A DNA stretch of 9,235 nucleotides from Chloroflexota bacterium (GTDB lineage Bacteria; Chloroflexota; UBA6077; FW602-bin22; JACQUS01): assembly GCA_016210125.1 (NCBI GenBank), contig JACQUS010000101.1, positions 1-9,235 on the forward strand, read 5' to 3'. Both the position numbers and the translations under genes were made by a program. The notes under the pieces were generated by a model. That model was not told the origin of the DNA, made no database searches, and saw only the letters and a program-made list of their open reading frames with translations. Shown one piece after another: positions 1-5,662 of this stretch. Position 1 is the stretch's first letter; every line of letters begins with the position of its first letter.

Positions 1-1
1 C

Positions 2-1408
2 ATCAGCGGCCAGGACGGTGGCACGGGCGCTTCGCCGCTCAGCTCGATCAAGAACGCCGGCTGCCCGTGGGAGATCGGCCTCGCCGAGACGCAGCAGGTG
101 CTGGTGCACAACGGCCTGCGCGGCCGCGTGCGCGTGCGCGTCGATGGCGGGTTCAAGACCGGCCGCGACGTCGTGGTCGCGGCGCTGCTGGGCGCCGACG
201 AGTTCGGCTTCGGCACGGCGACGCTGGTGGCGATGGGCTGCGACATGGCGCGGCAGTGCCACCTGAACACCTGCCCGACTGGCATCGCCACGCAGCGCCC
301 GGACCTGCGCGCCAAGTTCACCGGCAAGCCCGAACAGATCATGGCGTTCTTCCTGGCCGTCGCGCAGGAGGTGCGCGAGCTGATGGCCGTGCTGGGTTTC
401 CGGCGGTTCGACGAGATGGTGGGCCGCGTCGACCTGCTAGAGCAGGTCCCGCCGGCCGAGCGCGAGCACCCGAAGGCGCAGGGCCTCGACCTGAGCGGGC
501 TGCTGGCCCCGCCGGACCCGACCTGGCGCCAGCCGCTGCGCTGCGTGCAGCCGCGCAACGACCGGCCGGACGAGCCGCTGGACGAGATCATCCTGCGCGA
601 CGTGATGCCGGCCATCGAGGGCAACGGCCCGGTCGAGGTCTGCTACGCGATCCGCAACTGCCACCGCACGGTCGGCGCACGCGTCTCCGGCGCCATTGCC
701 CACCGCTACGGCGACACGGGCCTGCCTGACGGCACGGTCACCATCCGCTTCCGCGGCAGTGCCGGCCAGAGCTTCGGGGCGTTCCTCATCCGCGGCATGC
801 GGCTGATTCTGGAGGGCGAGGCCAACGACTACGTCGCCAAGGGCATGGGCGGCGGCGAGATCGTCGCCATGCCGACGCCCGAGGCGCGCTTTGCGGCGCA
901 TGAGAATGTCATCGTCGGCAACGTCGTGCTGTACGGCGCGACCGGCGGGTCGCTGTTCGTCAACGGCCGCGCCGGCGAGCGCTTCGCCGTGCGCAACAGC
1001 GGCGCGCGGGCAGTGGTCGAGGGCACGGGCGACCACTGCTGCGAGTACATGACGCAGGGCGTGGTCGTCGTGCTCGGCGAGACGGGGCGCAACTTCGGCG
1101 CCGGCATGTCGGCCGGCCGGGCCTACGTGCTCGACGAGGGCGGTGTGTTCCCGCGACGCTACAACCCGGAGCTGGTCAAGATCGAGCGCCTAGGCGACGG
1201 TGAGGGCGTAGCCGAGCTGCGCGAGCTGGTCGAGCGGCACTACGAGCTGACGAGCAGCGCGCGGGCGCGCGATATCCTTGCCGACTGGGACGCCTACCTG
1301 CCGCTGTTCTGGAGGGTCGTGCCGCACCCGCCGGTGGTGCAGCCGAATGTCGTCCCAGGCCACGTGGCCCAGCGGCCGGTGCCGCTCCACGGGCCGCCGA
1401 AGGTGTAG
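2..1408 (+). CDS. gltB: Glutamate synthase large subunit, C-terminal part (5' end outside window)
   Basis: The large (alpha) subunit of glutamate synthase moves the amide nitrogen of glutamine to 2-oxoglutarate in ammonium assimilation. The reading frame is open from the window edge, so the N-terminal glutaminase domain and most of the synthase barrel are missing; 468 codons remain. The first ~140 codons are the end of the FMN/Fe-S synthase barrel, with DGGTGASPL near the edge and three [3Fe-4S] cysteines in a C-x5-C-x4-C pattern (codons at 239, 257 and 272) inside the family motif CHLNTCPTGIATQ. From about base 590 comes the GXGXG beta-helix domain, with the glycine-rich stretches GSAGQSFGAF and GATGGSLFVNGRAGE. 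The last ~25 residues (PVVQPNVVPG onward) are a Pro/Val-rich tail I do not recognise from the family. No small subunit (gltD) follows on this strand. Family assignment is very secure. Confidence 0.96.
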   Translation: MSGQDGGTGASPLSSIKNAGCPWEIGLAETQQVLVHNGLRGRVRVRVDGGFKTGRDVVVAALLGADEFGFGTATLVAMGCDMARQCHLNTCPTGIATQRPDLRAKFTGKPEQIMAFFLAVAQEVRELMAVLGFRRFDEMVGRVDLLEQVPPAEREHPKAQGLDLSGLLAPPDPTWRQPLRCVQPRNDRPDEPLDEIILRDVMPAIEGNGPVEVCYAIRNCHRTVGARVSGAIAHRYGDTGLPDGTVTIRFRGSAGQSFGAFLIRGMRLILEGEANDYVAKGMGGGEIVAMPTPEARFAAHENVIVGNVVLYGATGGSLFVNGRAGERFAVRNSGARAVVEGTGDHCCEYMTQGVVVVLGETGRNFGAGMSAGRAYVLDEGGVFPRRYNPELVKIERLGDGEGVAELRELVERHYELTSSARARDILADWDAYLPLFWRVVPHPPVVQPNVVPGHVAQRPVPLHGPPKV

Positions 1409-1431
1409 CGTCCGCCGGCGGCAGAGCGCCA

Positions 1432-1614
1432 CTAGGCAATCCCGGCCTCGGTCAGGCGGGCGATGAGGGCCGTGAGGACGACCTCGTCGGCCTTCAGGGC
1501 CTGGCGCCACTCCAGCTTGTCGGTGCTGGCGATCTCCATCCGTAGGTCGGACAGGTAGCTGGCGAGGACGCGCTTGAGCACCTCTGCCTCGGCTGGCTGC
1601 AAGACGAGCTCCAT
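1432..1614 (-). CDS. 60-aa conserved small protein of unknown function
   Basis: This short acidic, mostly helical protein begins MELVLQPAEAEVLKRVL and contains the segment SYLSDLRMEIASTDKLEWRQ. It resembles small uncharacterised proteins common in high-GC soil bacteria, with a leading helix, a YLSDLRMEIxxTD core and a second helix; this is from memory of the family, not a search. There is no signal peptide, membrane segment or cysteine. The start is supported by GGGAGG 10 bases upstream, which is a little far. A GCGGCC/GGCCGC hairpin with a CACA loop (1631-1646) sits in the leader. The gene converges on gltB, with only 23 bases between the stops, so its 3' end is set by the neighbour. No function can be assigned. 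Confidence 0.72.
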   Translation of the reverse strand: MELVLQPAEAEVLKRVLASYLSDLRMEIASTDKLEWRQALKADEVVLTALIARLTEAGIA

Positions 1615-1778
1615 AGCCGACAGGCCTCCCGCGGCCCACAGGCCGCCGCGCGGTACGTGTCCCCTCTACCTCATTTCTATGCCATGAGCGGCCGAGCGGT
1701 CAGCGGATCCAACGAGCGGCGAGACAGCAGGCGGACGGCGGCGCGCGCTCTCACGCGCGTCCTCGCCTCAGTACGTAC

Positions 1779-2039
1779 CTACGCCGCGTATGCGCCAGCC
1801 TCAGCGCGGACGGCCGCGGCCGGCATGCGCTCCAGCTCAGCGAGCGCGTCGCACACGGCCTCGTAGCGCGCCAGCAGCCGCAGCCAGAGCGCGTCCCAGT
1901 CCGGCCGGCGCTCGCCGCGCGCCTCGGCGGCGCGCAGCTCGTCGTCGCCGCGCTGCAAACGCTGCTCCAGCCGCCCTTTGGCCTCGCCCAGCGCTGTATG
2001 CAGGGCCGCGCGCTCGTCGGCGCTCAGGTAGCGGGACAT
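1779..2039 (-). CDS. 86-aa helical protein with a LexA-type operator, function unknown
   Basis: The product is small, highly charged and probably all helical: a Glu/Arg/Ala-rich stretch (about residues 20-48), a conserved-looking RPDWDALWLRLLARYEAV segment (about 45-62) and an Ala-rich tail. No signal peptide or membrane segment is seen. The ATG start is firmly placed by GGGAGGT five bases upstream. A consensus-like promoter lies upstream, and a perfect CGAAC-N4-GTTCG palindrome lies between its -10 box and the ribosome site, so the gene is probably repressed by a Gram-positive-type LexA and induced by DNA damage. A CGCGCG hairpin (1742-1759) downstream of the stop could help end transcription. 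I do not recognise the family. Helical SOS-induced small proteins include division inhibitors and RecA modulators, but nothing in this sequence selects one of these. Confidence 0.75.
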   Translation of the reverse strand: MSRYLSADERAALHTALGEAKGRLEQRLQRGDDELRAAEARGERRPDWDALWLRLLARYEAVCDALAELERMPAAAVRAEAGAYAA

Positions 2040-2057
2040 GGCGACCTCCCGTCTAGA

Positions 2058-2071
2058 CGAACGTGTGTTCG
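2058..2071 (-). promoter_or_regulatory. Candidate LexA (SOS) box
   Basis: The 14 bases CGAACGTGTGTTCG form a perfect inverted repeat (CGAAC, 4-base spacer, GTTCG). They fit the Gram-positive SOS-box consensus CGAAC-RNRY-GTTYG at every position. The box lies about 10-23 bases after the predicted transcription start and 18 bases before the ATG of the 86-aa gene, where a bound repressor would block transcription. The match and placement are visible; binding by LexA is inferred. Confidence 0.68.
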
Positions 2072-2087
2072 CCTAGCGCGTGCGGCT

Positions 2088-2117
2088 ACAATAGCACGTG
2101 CGTTCTATACTTGTCAA
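2088..2117 (-). promoter_or_regulatory. Promoter of the 86-aa SOS-type gene
   Basis: Read on the minus strand, a perfect TTGACA -35 box (2112-2117) is followed after 18 bases by TATTGT (2088-2093) as the -10 box. Transcription would start near 2081, giving a leader of about 40 bases that contains the LexA-type palindrome. The -35 region CTTGACAAG is the same 9-mer used by the arsR promoter at the other end of the window. Confidence 0.65.
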
Positions 2118-2278
2118 GTGCTCACGCGCACTGGGAGGGCATGCTCTGTGCATACAGGTCGTTCATGCGCCGCGGCGCACCAGCAGAGATGAAAAGAGTG
2201 GGGAGGGGCAGCCCGCGCGACCTATTTCTGCCGAAAATGGGCGGCGGCCCGTCGCCGATCAGGGGTCACGAGGAGGGA

Positions 2279-2305
2279 TCCAAAGGCGGCGAAGCCCCCT
2301 TTGGA
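2279..2305. repeat. Hairpin repeat copy 1 (TCCAAAGG-type)
   Basis: An inverted repeat with 12-base arms and a GAA loop: left arm TCCAAAGGCGGC, right arm GCCCCCTTTGGA, with one C-C mismatch. It starts 6 bases past the stop of the cupredoxin gene on the minus strand, so it may fold at that transcript's 3' end. No U-tract follows on either strand, which argues against a simple intrinsic terminator. The same element occurs at 4085-4111. The flank AAATCCT next to the right arm here also flanks the other copy when that copy is read on the opposite strand, so the repeated unit extends beyond the stem. Confidence 0.75.
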
Positions 2306-2310
2306 AATCC

Positions 2311-2859
2311 TTACTCGACCCTAATGATCCCATGCATCCACGGATGGAAGGCGCAGATGTAGTTCAAAAGCGAACCCGGCGGCGCGGTGATCTGCGCGCT
2401 CGCCGTCTGCCCGTGCAGGAAGAGGACCGAGTCGCCGGGGCTGTTGAGGCCGTCGTTGCCGGGGTCGAGGACGAACGTGCGCGTGCTCGGGTTCTCGCAG
2501 AAGCCCGGCTCGCCGCAGTGGGCGAAAATGGCCTGGACGCACGGCTGGCCGGGGATGAAGAAGCACTCGAATGTCGCCCATCGCTGACGCTGCATGTCTG
2601 GCAGGACGCTCGGAGCGACGATCGTCACCGTGTGCGGCTCTTCATAGCGGTCGCCGTGCTGCCATAGCACGGTGTCGCCACTCTTGACGCTGATCTGTCC
2701 TGGATTAAACGAGACAGTGCTGAAGAGCACGCTGTTCGGGACGAAGCGCTGGTCGCCCGTCGTGCGCACCGTCTTGGCCGCTGAGCTGCCGCTGGCTACC
2801 CCGGCGGCTGTGAGAACGCCGAGCGCTATCGCCACCGTGAGAGCTGCCAGCCTACGCAC
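2311..2859 (-). CDS. Secreted amicyanin-like cupredoxin with a Cys-rich insertion
   Basis: A 182-aa exported type-1 (blue) copper protein, probably an electron carrier or copper-binding protein outside the membrane. It starts with GTG, preceded by GGAGG at good spacing. Residues 1 to ~28 form a signal peptide (MRRLAALTVAIALGVLTAAG, then small residues SGSSAA) without a lipobox cysteine. The cupredoxin fold follows: GQISVKSGDTVLWQ, His76 in EPHTV, then Cys169, His172 and Met175 in YICAFHPWM. The C-x2-H-x2-M spacing is that of amicyanin rather than plastocyanin. About 93 residues separate His76 from Cys169, against roughly 40-50 in amicyanin and plastocyanin. The extra stretch holds four cysteines (99, 107, 115, 121) and His114, which could form disulphides or bind a second metal. 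It has its own promoter, and hairpin repeat copy 1 lies just past the stop. The natural redox partner cannot be read from the neighbours. Confidence 0.88.
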   Translation of the reverse strand: MRRLAALTVAIALGVLTAAGVASGSSAAKTVRTTGDQRFVPNSVLFSTVSFNPGQISVKSGDTVLWQHGDRYEEPHTVTIVAPSVLPDMQRQRWATFECFFIPGQPCVQAIFAHCGEPGFCENPSTRTFVLDPGNDGLNSPGDSVLFLHGQTASAQITAPPGSLLNYICAFHPWMHGIIRVE

Positions 2860-2901
2860 CTGAGCCCTCCTCGTCGCGAGTCCCCCGTATCGCGGAATCT
2901 C

Positions 2902-2920
2902 GCAGGCATTGTGTGCCTGC
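2902..2920. promoter_or_regulatory. Palindrome over the cupredoxin -10 box
   Basis: GCAGGCA and TGCCTGC form a 7-base inverted repeat around a 5-base centre, TTGTG. The predicted -10 box of the cupredoxin promoter occupies the centre plus one base, so a protein bound here would cover it. This is a candidate operator; the regulator is unknown. Confidence 0.4.
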
Positions 2921-2936
2921 CTGCTGGCGGCGTCAA
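2908..2936 (-). promoter_or_regulatory. Promoter of the cupredoxin gene
   Basis: On the minus strand TTGACG (2931-2936) and CACAAT (2908-2913) are separated by 17 bases. The predicted start is near 2901, giving a leader of about 42 bases before the GTG. The -35 box matches the consensus at five of six positions and the -10 box at four of six. Confidence 0.5.
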
Positions 2937-2957
2937 GCCTCGGCGGGTTTCAGCTCA

Positions 2958-2971
2958 GCAACATCTGTTGC
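2958..2971. promoter_or_regulatory. Palindrome upstream of the cupredoxin promoter
   Basis: GCAACA-TC-TGTTGC is a perfect 14-base inverted repeat, 21 bases upstream of the predicted -35 box and between the LLM and cupredoxin genes. The position would suit an activator or a distal operator. It could also arise by chance. Confidence 0.3.
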
Positions 2972-3080
2972 ACATGCGGAACACCGAACTCGGCGCACGA
3001 CCGAAGCACCGGCGCGCCGATGCGTGGGGCGCGCACGGGTGCACCGGCCGCGCCCCCAATCGCACCGCCCGGCTGCCGGG

Positions 3081-4022
3081 CTAAAGGCTCGCCACCAGGC
3101 GTATGCTGCGCTCGGTGCTGGCCTGCGAGTCGAGCCCGACGGGCAGCACCGAGGCGATCAGCTCGCTGGCCCCCGACGTCCGCAGGAAGGCCCGCACCTG
3201 CTCGGCCACCTGCGCCTCCGCGCCGTGCAGCACGACGGCGCGGAGCATGCCGGCGCTCCACGCACCGCTCGCCGCCTCAGGATGGCCGGCGGCAACGAAC
3301 ATGCGCTGGTAGAACGGCAGGCGCACGTAGTGCCCCAGACGCTCGCGCGCGGTCTGCTCGACGGCCGCGCCGTCCTCCGTCACGGCGACGAAGGCGTGGC
3401 CGACGAGCAGCGGCGTCGGCCGCCCGGCCGAGCGCGCGCCGCGCTCTAGCGCCGGCAGCGCCACGTCGCGCAGGTAGGGCGCCGGGCAGATCCACGAGAT
3501 CGCGCCCTCGGCGACGGCCCCGGCCAGTTCGAACGACCCGCCTTGGAGCGCTGAGATGAGCACCGGCACATCGGCGGCGCGGGCTAGGCGGCCGTGGACG
3601 CGGTAGCGCCGACCCTCGAAGTCGACCGCGCCGTTCGCCAGTGCGGTCTTCACGACCGTCACGAACTCGCGCAGGTGCTCGAGCGGCCGCTCGTGGGGGA
3701 TGCCGAAGATGCCCTCGATGATAGGGCGATGGCTCGGCCCGACCCCGAGGCGGAAGCGTCCCGGCGCGAGCTGTGCGATGTCGGCGGCCTGCTGGGCCAG
3801 CACCAAGGGGTGCCGCGGGAACGTGGGGATGATCGACGTGCCCATGCGTATGCTGCGCGTACGCGCGGCCGCGGCGGTGTAGACGCTGAGCGCGTCCGGT
3901 CTGCCCGGTCCGCTGGTCAGCCAGAATGCTGGTACGCCGACACTCTCGGCGAGCGCGATGTGCTCCAGCGTCCGCAGGAGGTCACTCTCGTGGGTGGCGA
4001 CGCCAACGCGGCCCTCGCCCAT
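3081..4022 (-). CDS. LLM-class (luciferase-like) F420-dependent oxidoreductase
   Basis: A 313-aa flavin/F420-type oxidoreductase of the luciferase-like monooxygenase fold, probably cytoplasmic and using coenzyme F420; the substrate cannot be inferred. Family features are the N-terminal strand and helix GRVGVATHESDLL, the stretch MGTSIIPTFPRHPLVLAQQA, and GRFRLGVGPSHRP followed by a GIPHERPLEHLREF segment, all typical of actinobacterial and chloroflexotal F420-dependent LLM proteins. I place the start at the ATG at 4020-4022 because AGGAG stands eight bases before it and the family's first strand begins directly after. An in-frame ATG at 4065-4067 would add 15 residues (MKRPVRAIFGRGAAT) but has its purine run GGGACGGG right against the start codon. 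Hairpin repeat copy 2 lies upstream. The gene stands apart from its neighbours, with gaps of about 170-220 bases on each side. Confidence 0.88.
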   Translation of the reverse strand: MGEGRVGVATHESDLLRTLEHIALAESVGVPAFWLTSGPGRPDALSVYTAAAARTRSIRMGTSIIPTFPRHPLVLAQQAADIAQLAPGRFRLGVGPSHRPIIEGIFGIPHERPLEHLREFVTVVKTALANGAVDFEGRRYRVHGRLARAADVPVLISALQGGSFELAGAVAEGAISWICPAPYLRDVALPALERGARSAGRPTPLLVGHAFVAVTEDGAAVEQTARERLGHYVRLPFYQRMFVAAGHPEAASGAWSAGMLRAVVLHGAEAQVAEQVRAFLRTSGASELIASVLPVGLDSQASTERSIRLVASL

Positions 4023-4084
4023 AGTTGCCGCTCCTCTCCCAAAGATGGCCCTAACGGGCCGCTTCATCCCGTCCCGGTAGGATT

Positions 4085-4111
4085 TCCAAAGGGGGCGAAG
4101 CCCCCTTTGGA
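4085..4111. repeat. Hairpin repeat copy 2 (TCCAAAGGGGGC-type)
   Basis: A perfect inverted repeat: TCCAAAGGGGGC, loop GAA, then the complementary arm GCCCCCTTTGGA. It differs from copy 1 (2279-2305) by one base in the left arm. It lies between the stop of the 107-aa gene (4194) and the start of the LLM gene (4022), both on the minus strand, so it would fold in the 3' trailer of one or the leader of the other. It is probably a member of a dispersed repeat family; I recall similar CCAAAGGGGGC stems from Chloroflexota genomes, but this is memory, not a search. Confidence 0.8.
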
Positions 4112-4193
4112 CTCCCCTTCTGGATTCCTTTCGATTCTCCCTTGTCGTCGCCGATGGTCGCGGCGCGCCGTCAGCTCGTGAGAGGTGACGGCG

Positions 4194-4517
4194 CTACTCA
4201 GACGTATAGAGCAGCTTGAACGGGCTTCGCTGGTAGGCGGCGAGGTCTTTGCCCCACTTCGCCGGCAGTCCGCCGTCGCGCCGGCCCCCGGGCACGTTCA
4301 GGTACGCTTCGGTCTGGAAGACCTCCTCGCTCTCCATCTCGTAGACGGCGGCGTAGCGCGGCTCGTCCAGCAGGGCGACGTAGCGGCGGGCGCTCACCAC
4401 ACCCGGCACGCGACGCATGTCCCGCAGGTGCACCTCGTTGTACCAGCGGCTGAACTCCTCATCACGCGCCGGAATGACCTGCGAGCGGACTACCAGCAGC
4501 GCGCGACCCTGGCACAT
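4194..4517 (-). CDS. Small dimeric alpha/beta-barrel protein (DUF4286/EthD-like)
   Basis: A 107-aa protein of the ferredoxin-like dimeric alpha/beta-barrel type. The pattern is a first strand RALLVVRSQVI, a helix with FSRWYNEVHLRDM, the phrase VPGVVSARRYVAL, and a strand YAAVYEMES. In this superfamily the W-Y-x-E-V-H helix lines the pocket between subunits; members include EthD-like proteins and many uncharacterised ones. No enzyme activity can be assigned. The ATG is well placed by GGAGGG five bases upstream. Upstream are a good promoter and a 12-base tandem repeat in the leader. The 3' side carries hairpin repeat copy 2. The next gene upstream, a serine protease, is divergent and shares the 205-base gap. 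Confidence 0.75.
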   Translation of the reverse strand: MCQGRALLVVRSQVIPARDEEFSRWYNEVHLRDMRRVPGVVSARRYVALLDEPRYAAVYEMESEEVFQTEAYLNVPGGRRDGGLPAKWGKDLAAYQRSPFKLLYTSE

Positions 4518-4526
4518 CGTACCCTC

Positions 4527-4550
4527 CTATACTGGGCCCTATACTTGGCC
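4527..4550. repeat. 12-bp tandem repeat in a gene leader
   Basis: CTATACTGGGCC is followed directly by CTATACTTGGCC (11 of 12 bases identical), then by a decayed third unit beginning CTATG. The block lies in the predicted leader of the 107-aa gene, between its transcription start (about 4557) and ribosome site, and on the minus strand gives two AGTATAGG units. It could be a regulator site or a second -10 region, or a simple duplication. Confidence 0.55.
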
Positions 4551-4563
4551 CTATGCCGCGCCC

Positions 4564-4593
4564 ACTATGGCAGCCTCCGACGGCCACTGTCAA
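4564..4593 (-). promoter_or_regulatory. Promoter of the 107-aa alpha/beta-barrel gene
   Basis: On the minus strand TTGACA (4588-4593) is separated by 18 bases from CATAGT (4564-4569), which matches the -10 consensus at four of six positions. The predicted start is near 4557 and the leader about 40 bases. I found no convincing plus-strand promoter for the divergent protease gene in the rest of this gap. Confidence 0.55.
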
Positions 4594-4722
4594 CGCGGCC
4601 TAGCCGAAGGTCCAGGCCCCGGACCAGCCGTCCCGGCGATGGCGACGCTGCCGCTGAGCGCTACGCTCGATGACGTGGAGTGCAGCGCCGGCTCGCGCCG
4701 GCGATGGCGAGGAGGGAGTCCA

Positions 4723-5640
4723 ATGGCAGAGACCGAAAACGCAGGCGGGCTGCTGGCGGCACTGTCCGACGCGCTGGCCGGCGCGGTCGAGCGCGCCAGT
4801 CGCGCCGTGGTCACTGTGGACGGGCGGCGCGGGCCGCCGGCGAGTGGGACGGTCTGGCCGGGCGGTGTCGTCGTGACCGCCGACCACGTCCTCGAGCGCG
4901 ACGAGAGCATCGGCGTGACCCTGCCGGACGAACGCCGCGTCGGGGCGACCGTCGCCGGCCGTGACCCCGGCAGCGACGTGGCAGTGCTGCGGCTGGCGGA
5001 GGCGGCCGCCGCGGCGGCAGAGCTGGCCCCTGCCGAGTCGCTGAAGGTCGGCCACCTCGTCCTGGCGCTCGCTCGCCCCGGCGGCGGGCCGATGGCCAGC
5101 TTCGGCGTCGTCAGCGCCCTCGGCGGGCGCTGGCGCACCGCGCGCGGCGGAGCCGTGGACGGCTATGTGCGCGCCGATCTGGCCCTGTACGCCGGCTTCT
5201 CCGGCGGGCCACTCGTCGACGTGCAGGGCCGCGTCGTCGGGCTGAATAGCTGGCACCTGGCACGCGGAGAAGCGATGGCGCTGCCGGCCGCGGTGGTCGA
5301 CGACATCGTGCGCGCGCTGGTGGCGCACGGGCGCGTGCGTCGTGCCTACCTCGGCGTGACCTCGCAGCCCGTGGCCTTGCCGGCTGCGCTGCGCGAGCGG
5401 CTTGGCCTCCAGCAGGAGACCGCCCTGATGGTCGTGGCGGTCGAGCCGGGCAGCGCGGCGGAGCAGGGCGGGCTGGTGCTCGGCGACGTGCTCGTCGCTG
5501 TCGGCGGGCAGACGGTCGCTGATCCCGAGGACCTGCGCACGGCGCTCGGGCCGGAAATGGTGGGCAAGCCCACGACGCTCACCGTGGTCCGCGGCGGCGC
5601 GCACTCAGAGCTGGCGGTCACGCCGCGCGAGCGCGCCTAG
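4723..5640 (+). CDS. S1C (HtrA/Deg-like) serine protease with PDZ domain, non-secreted
   Basis: A 305-aa trypsin-fold peptidase followed by a PDZ domain, as in HtrA/DegP proteases. The catalytic triad is complete: His55 in VVTADHVL, Asp85 in GSDVAVL and Ser160 in YAGFSGGPL. The residue before the serine is Phe where HtrA proteins have Asn (GNSGGP) and trypsins Asp. The PDZ region is about residues 213-300 (AYLGVTSQP, VEPGSAAEQGGLVLGDVLVAVGG). Unlike typical HtrA proteins there is no signal peptide or membrane anchor; the N-terminus is a short soluble helix, so the protein is probably cytoplasmic. The start is the ATG six bases after GGAGGG; the frame is open further upstream, but no start there has a ribosome site. 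Only 22 bases separate it from a second protease of the same build, so the two are probably co-transcribed. Substrates are unknown. Confidence 0.92.
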   Translation: MAETENAGGLLAALSDALAGAVERASRAVVTVDGRRGPPASGTVWPGGVVVTADHVLERDESIGVTLPDERRVGATVAGRDPGSDVAVLRLAEAAAAAAELAPAESLKVGHLVLALARPGGGPMASFGVVSALGGRWRTARGGAVDGYVRADLALYAGFSGGPLVDVQGRVVGLNSWHLARGEAMALPAAVVDDIVRALVAHGRVRRAYLGVTSQPVALPAALRERLGLQQETALMVVAVEPGSAAEQGGLVLGDVLVAVGGQTVADPEDLRTALGPEMVGKPTTLTVVRGGAHSELAVTPRERA

Positions 5641-5662
5641 GGCGACGGGAGGGGGAGGGGCT

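Noticed and set aside
67..729. 220-codon open frame on the plus strand overlapping gltB
   Set aside because: It is a shifted reading of gltB, rich in Arg, Ala and Gly, while the gltB frame carries the Fe-S cysteines and family motifs.
1736..1764. GCGCGC-rich alternating stretch as a Z-DNA or repeat element
   Set aside because: It is short and expected at this base composition. At most it forms the weak hairpin noted after the 86-aa gene.
2063..2362. 99-codon open frame on the plus strand through hairpin repeat copy 1
   Set aside because: It reads through the LexA-type box and the hairpin repeat and overlaps the end of the cupredoxin gene. Its phrase KGGEAPFGNP comes from translating the repeat.
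4023..4067. 15-residue longer start of the LLM oxidoreductase
   Set aside because: The upstream ATG has no well-spaced ribosome site, while the ATG at 4020-4022 has AGGAG at good spacing and directly precedes the family's first strand. It is kept as an alternative, not excluded.
4417..4722. Upstream extension of the first protease to an earlier ATG
   Set aside because: The extra ~100 residues would run through the divergent promoter and the 107-aa gene and show no domain or signal peptide. The ATG at 4723 has an ideal ribosome site.
4600..5604. 334-codon open frame on the minus strand
   Set aside because: It is antisense to the first S1C protease, whose triad and PDZ motifs are intact. The antisense product has no recognisable domain and no good ribosome site.
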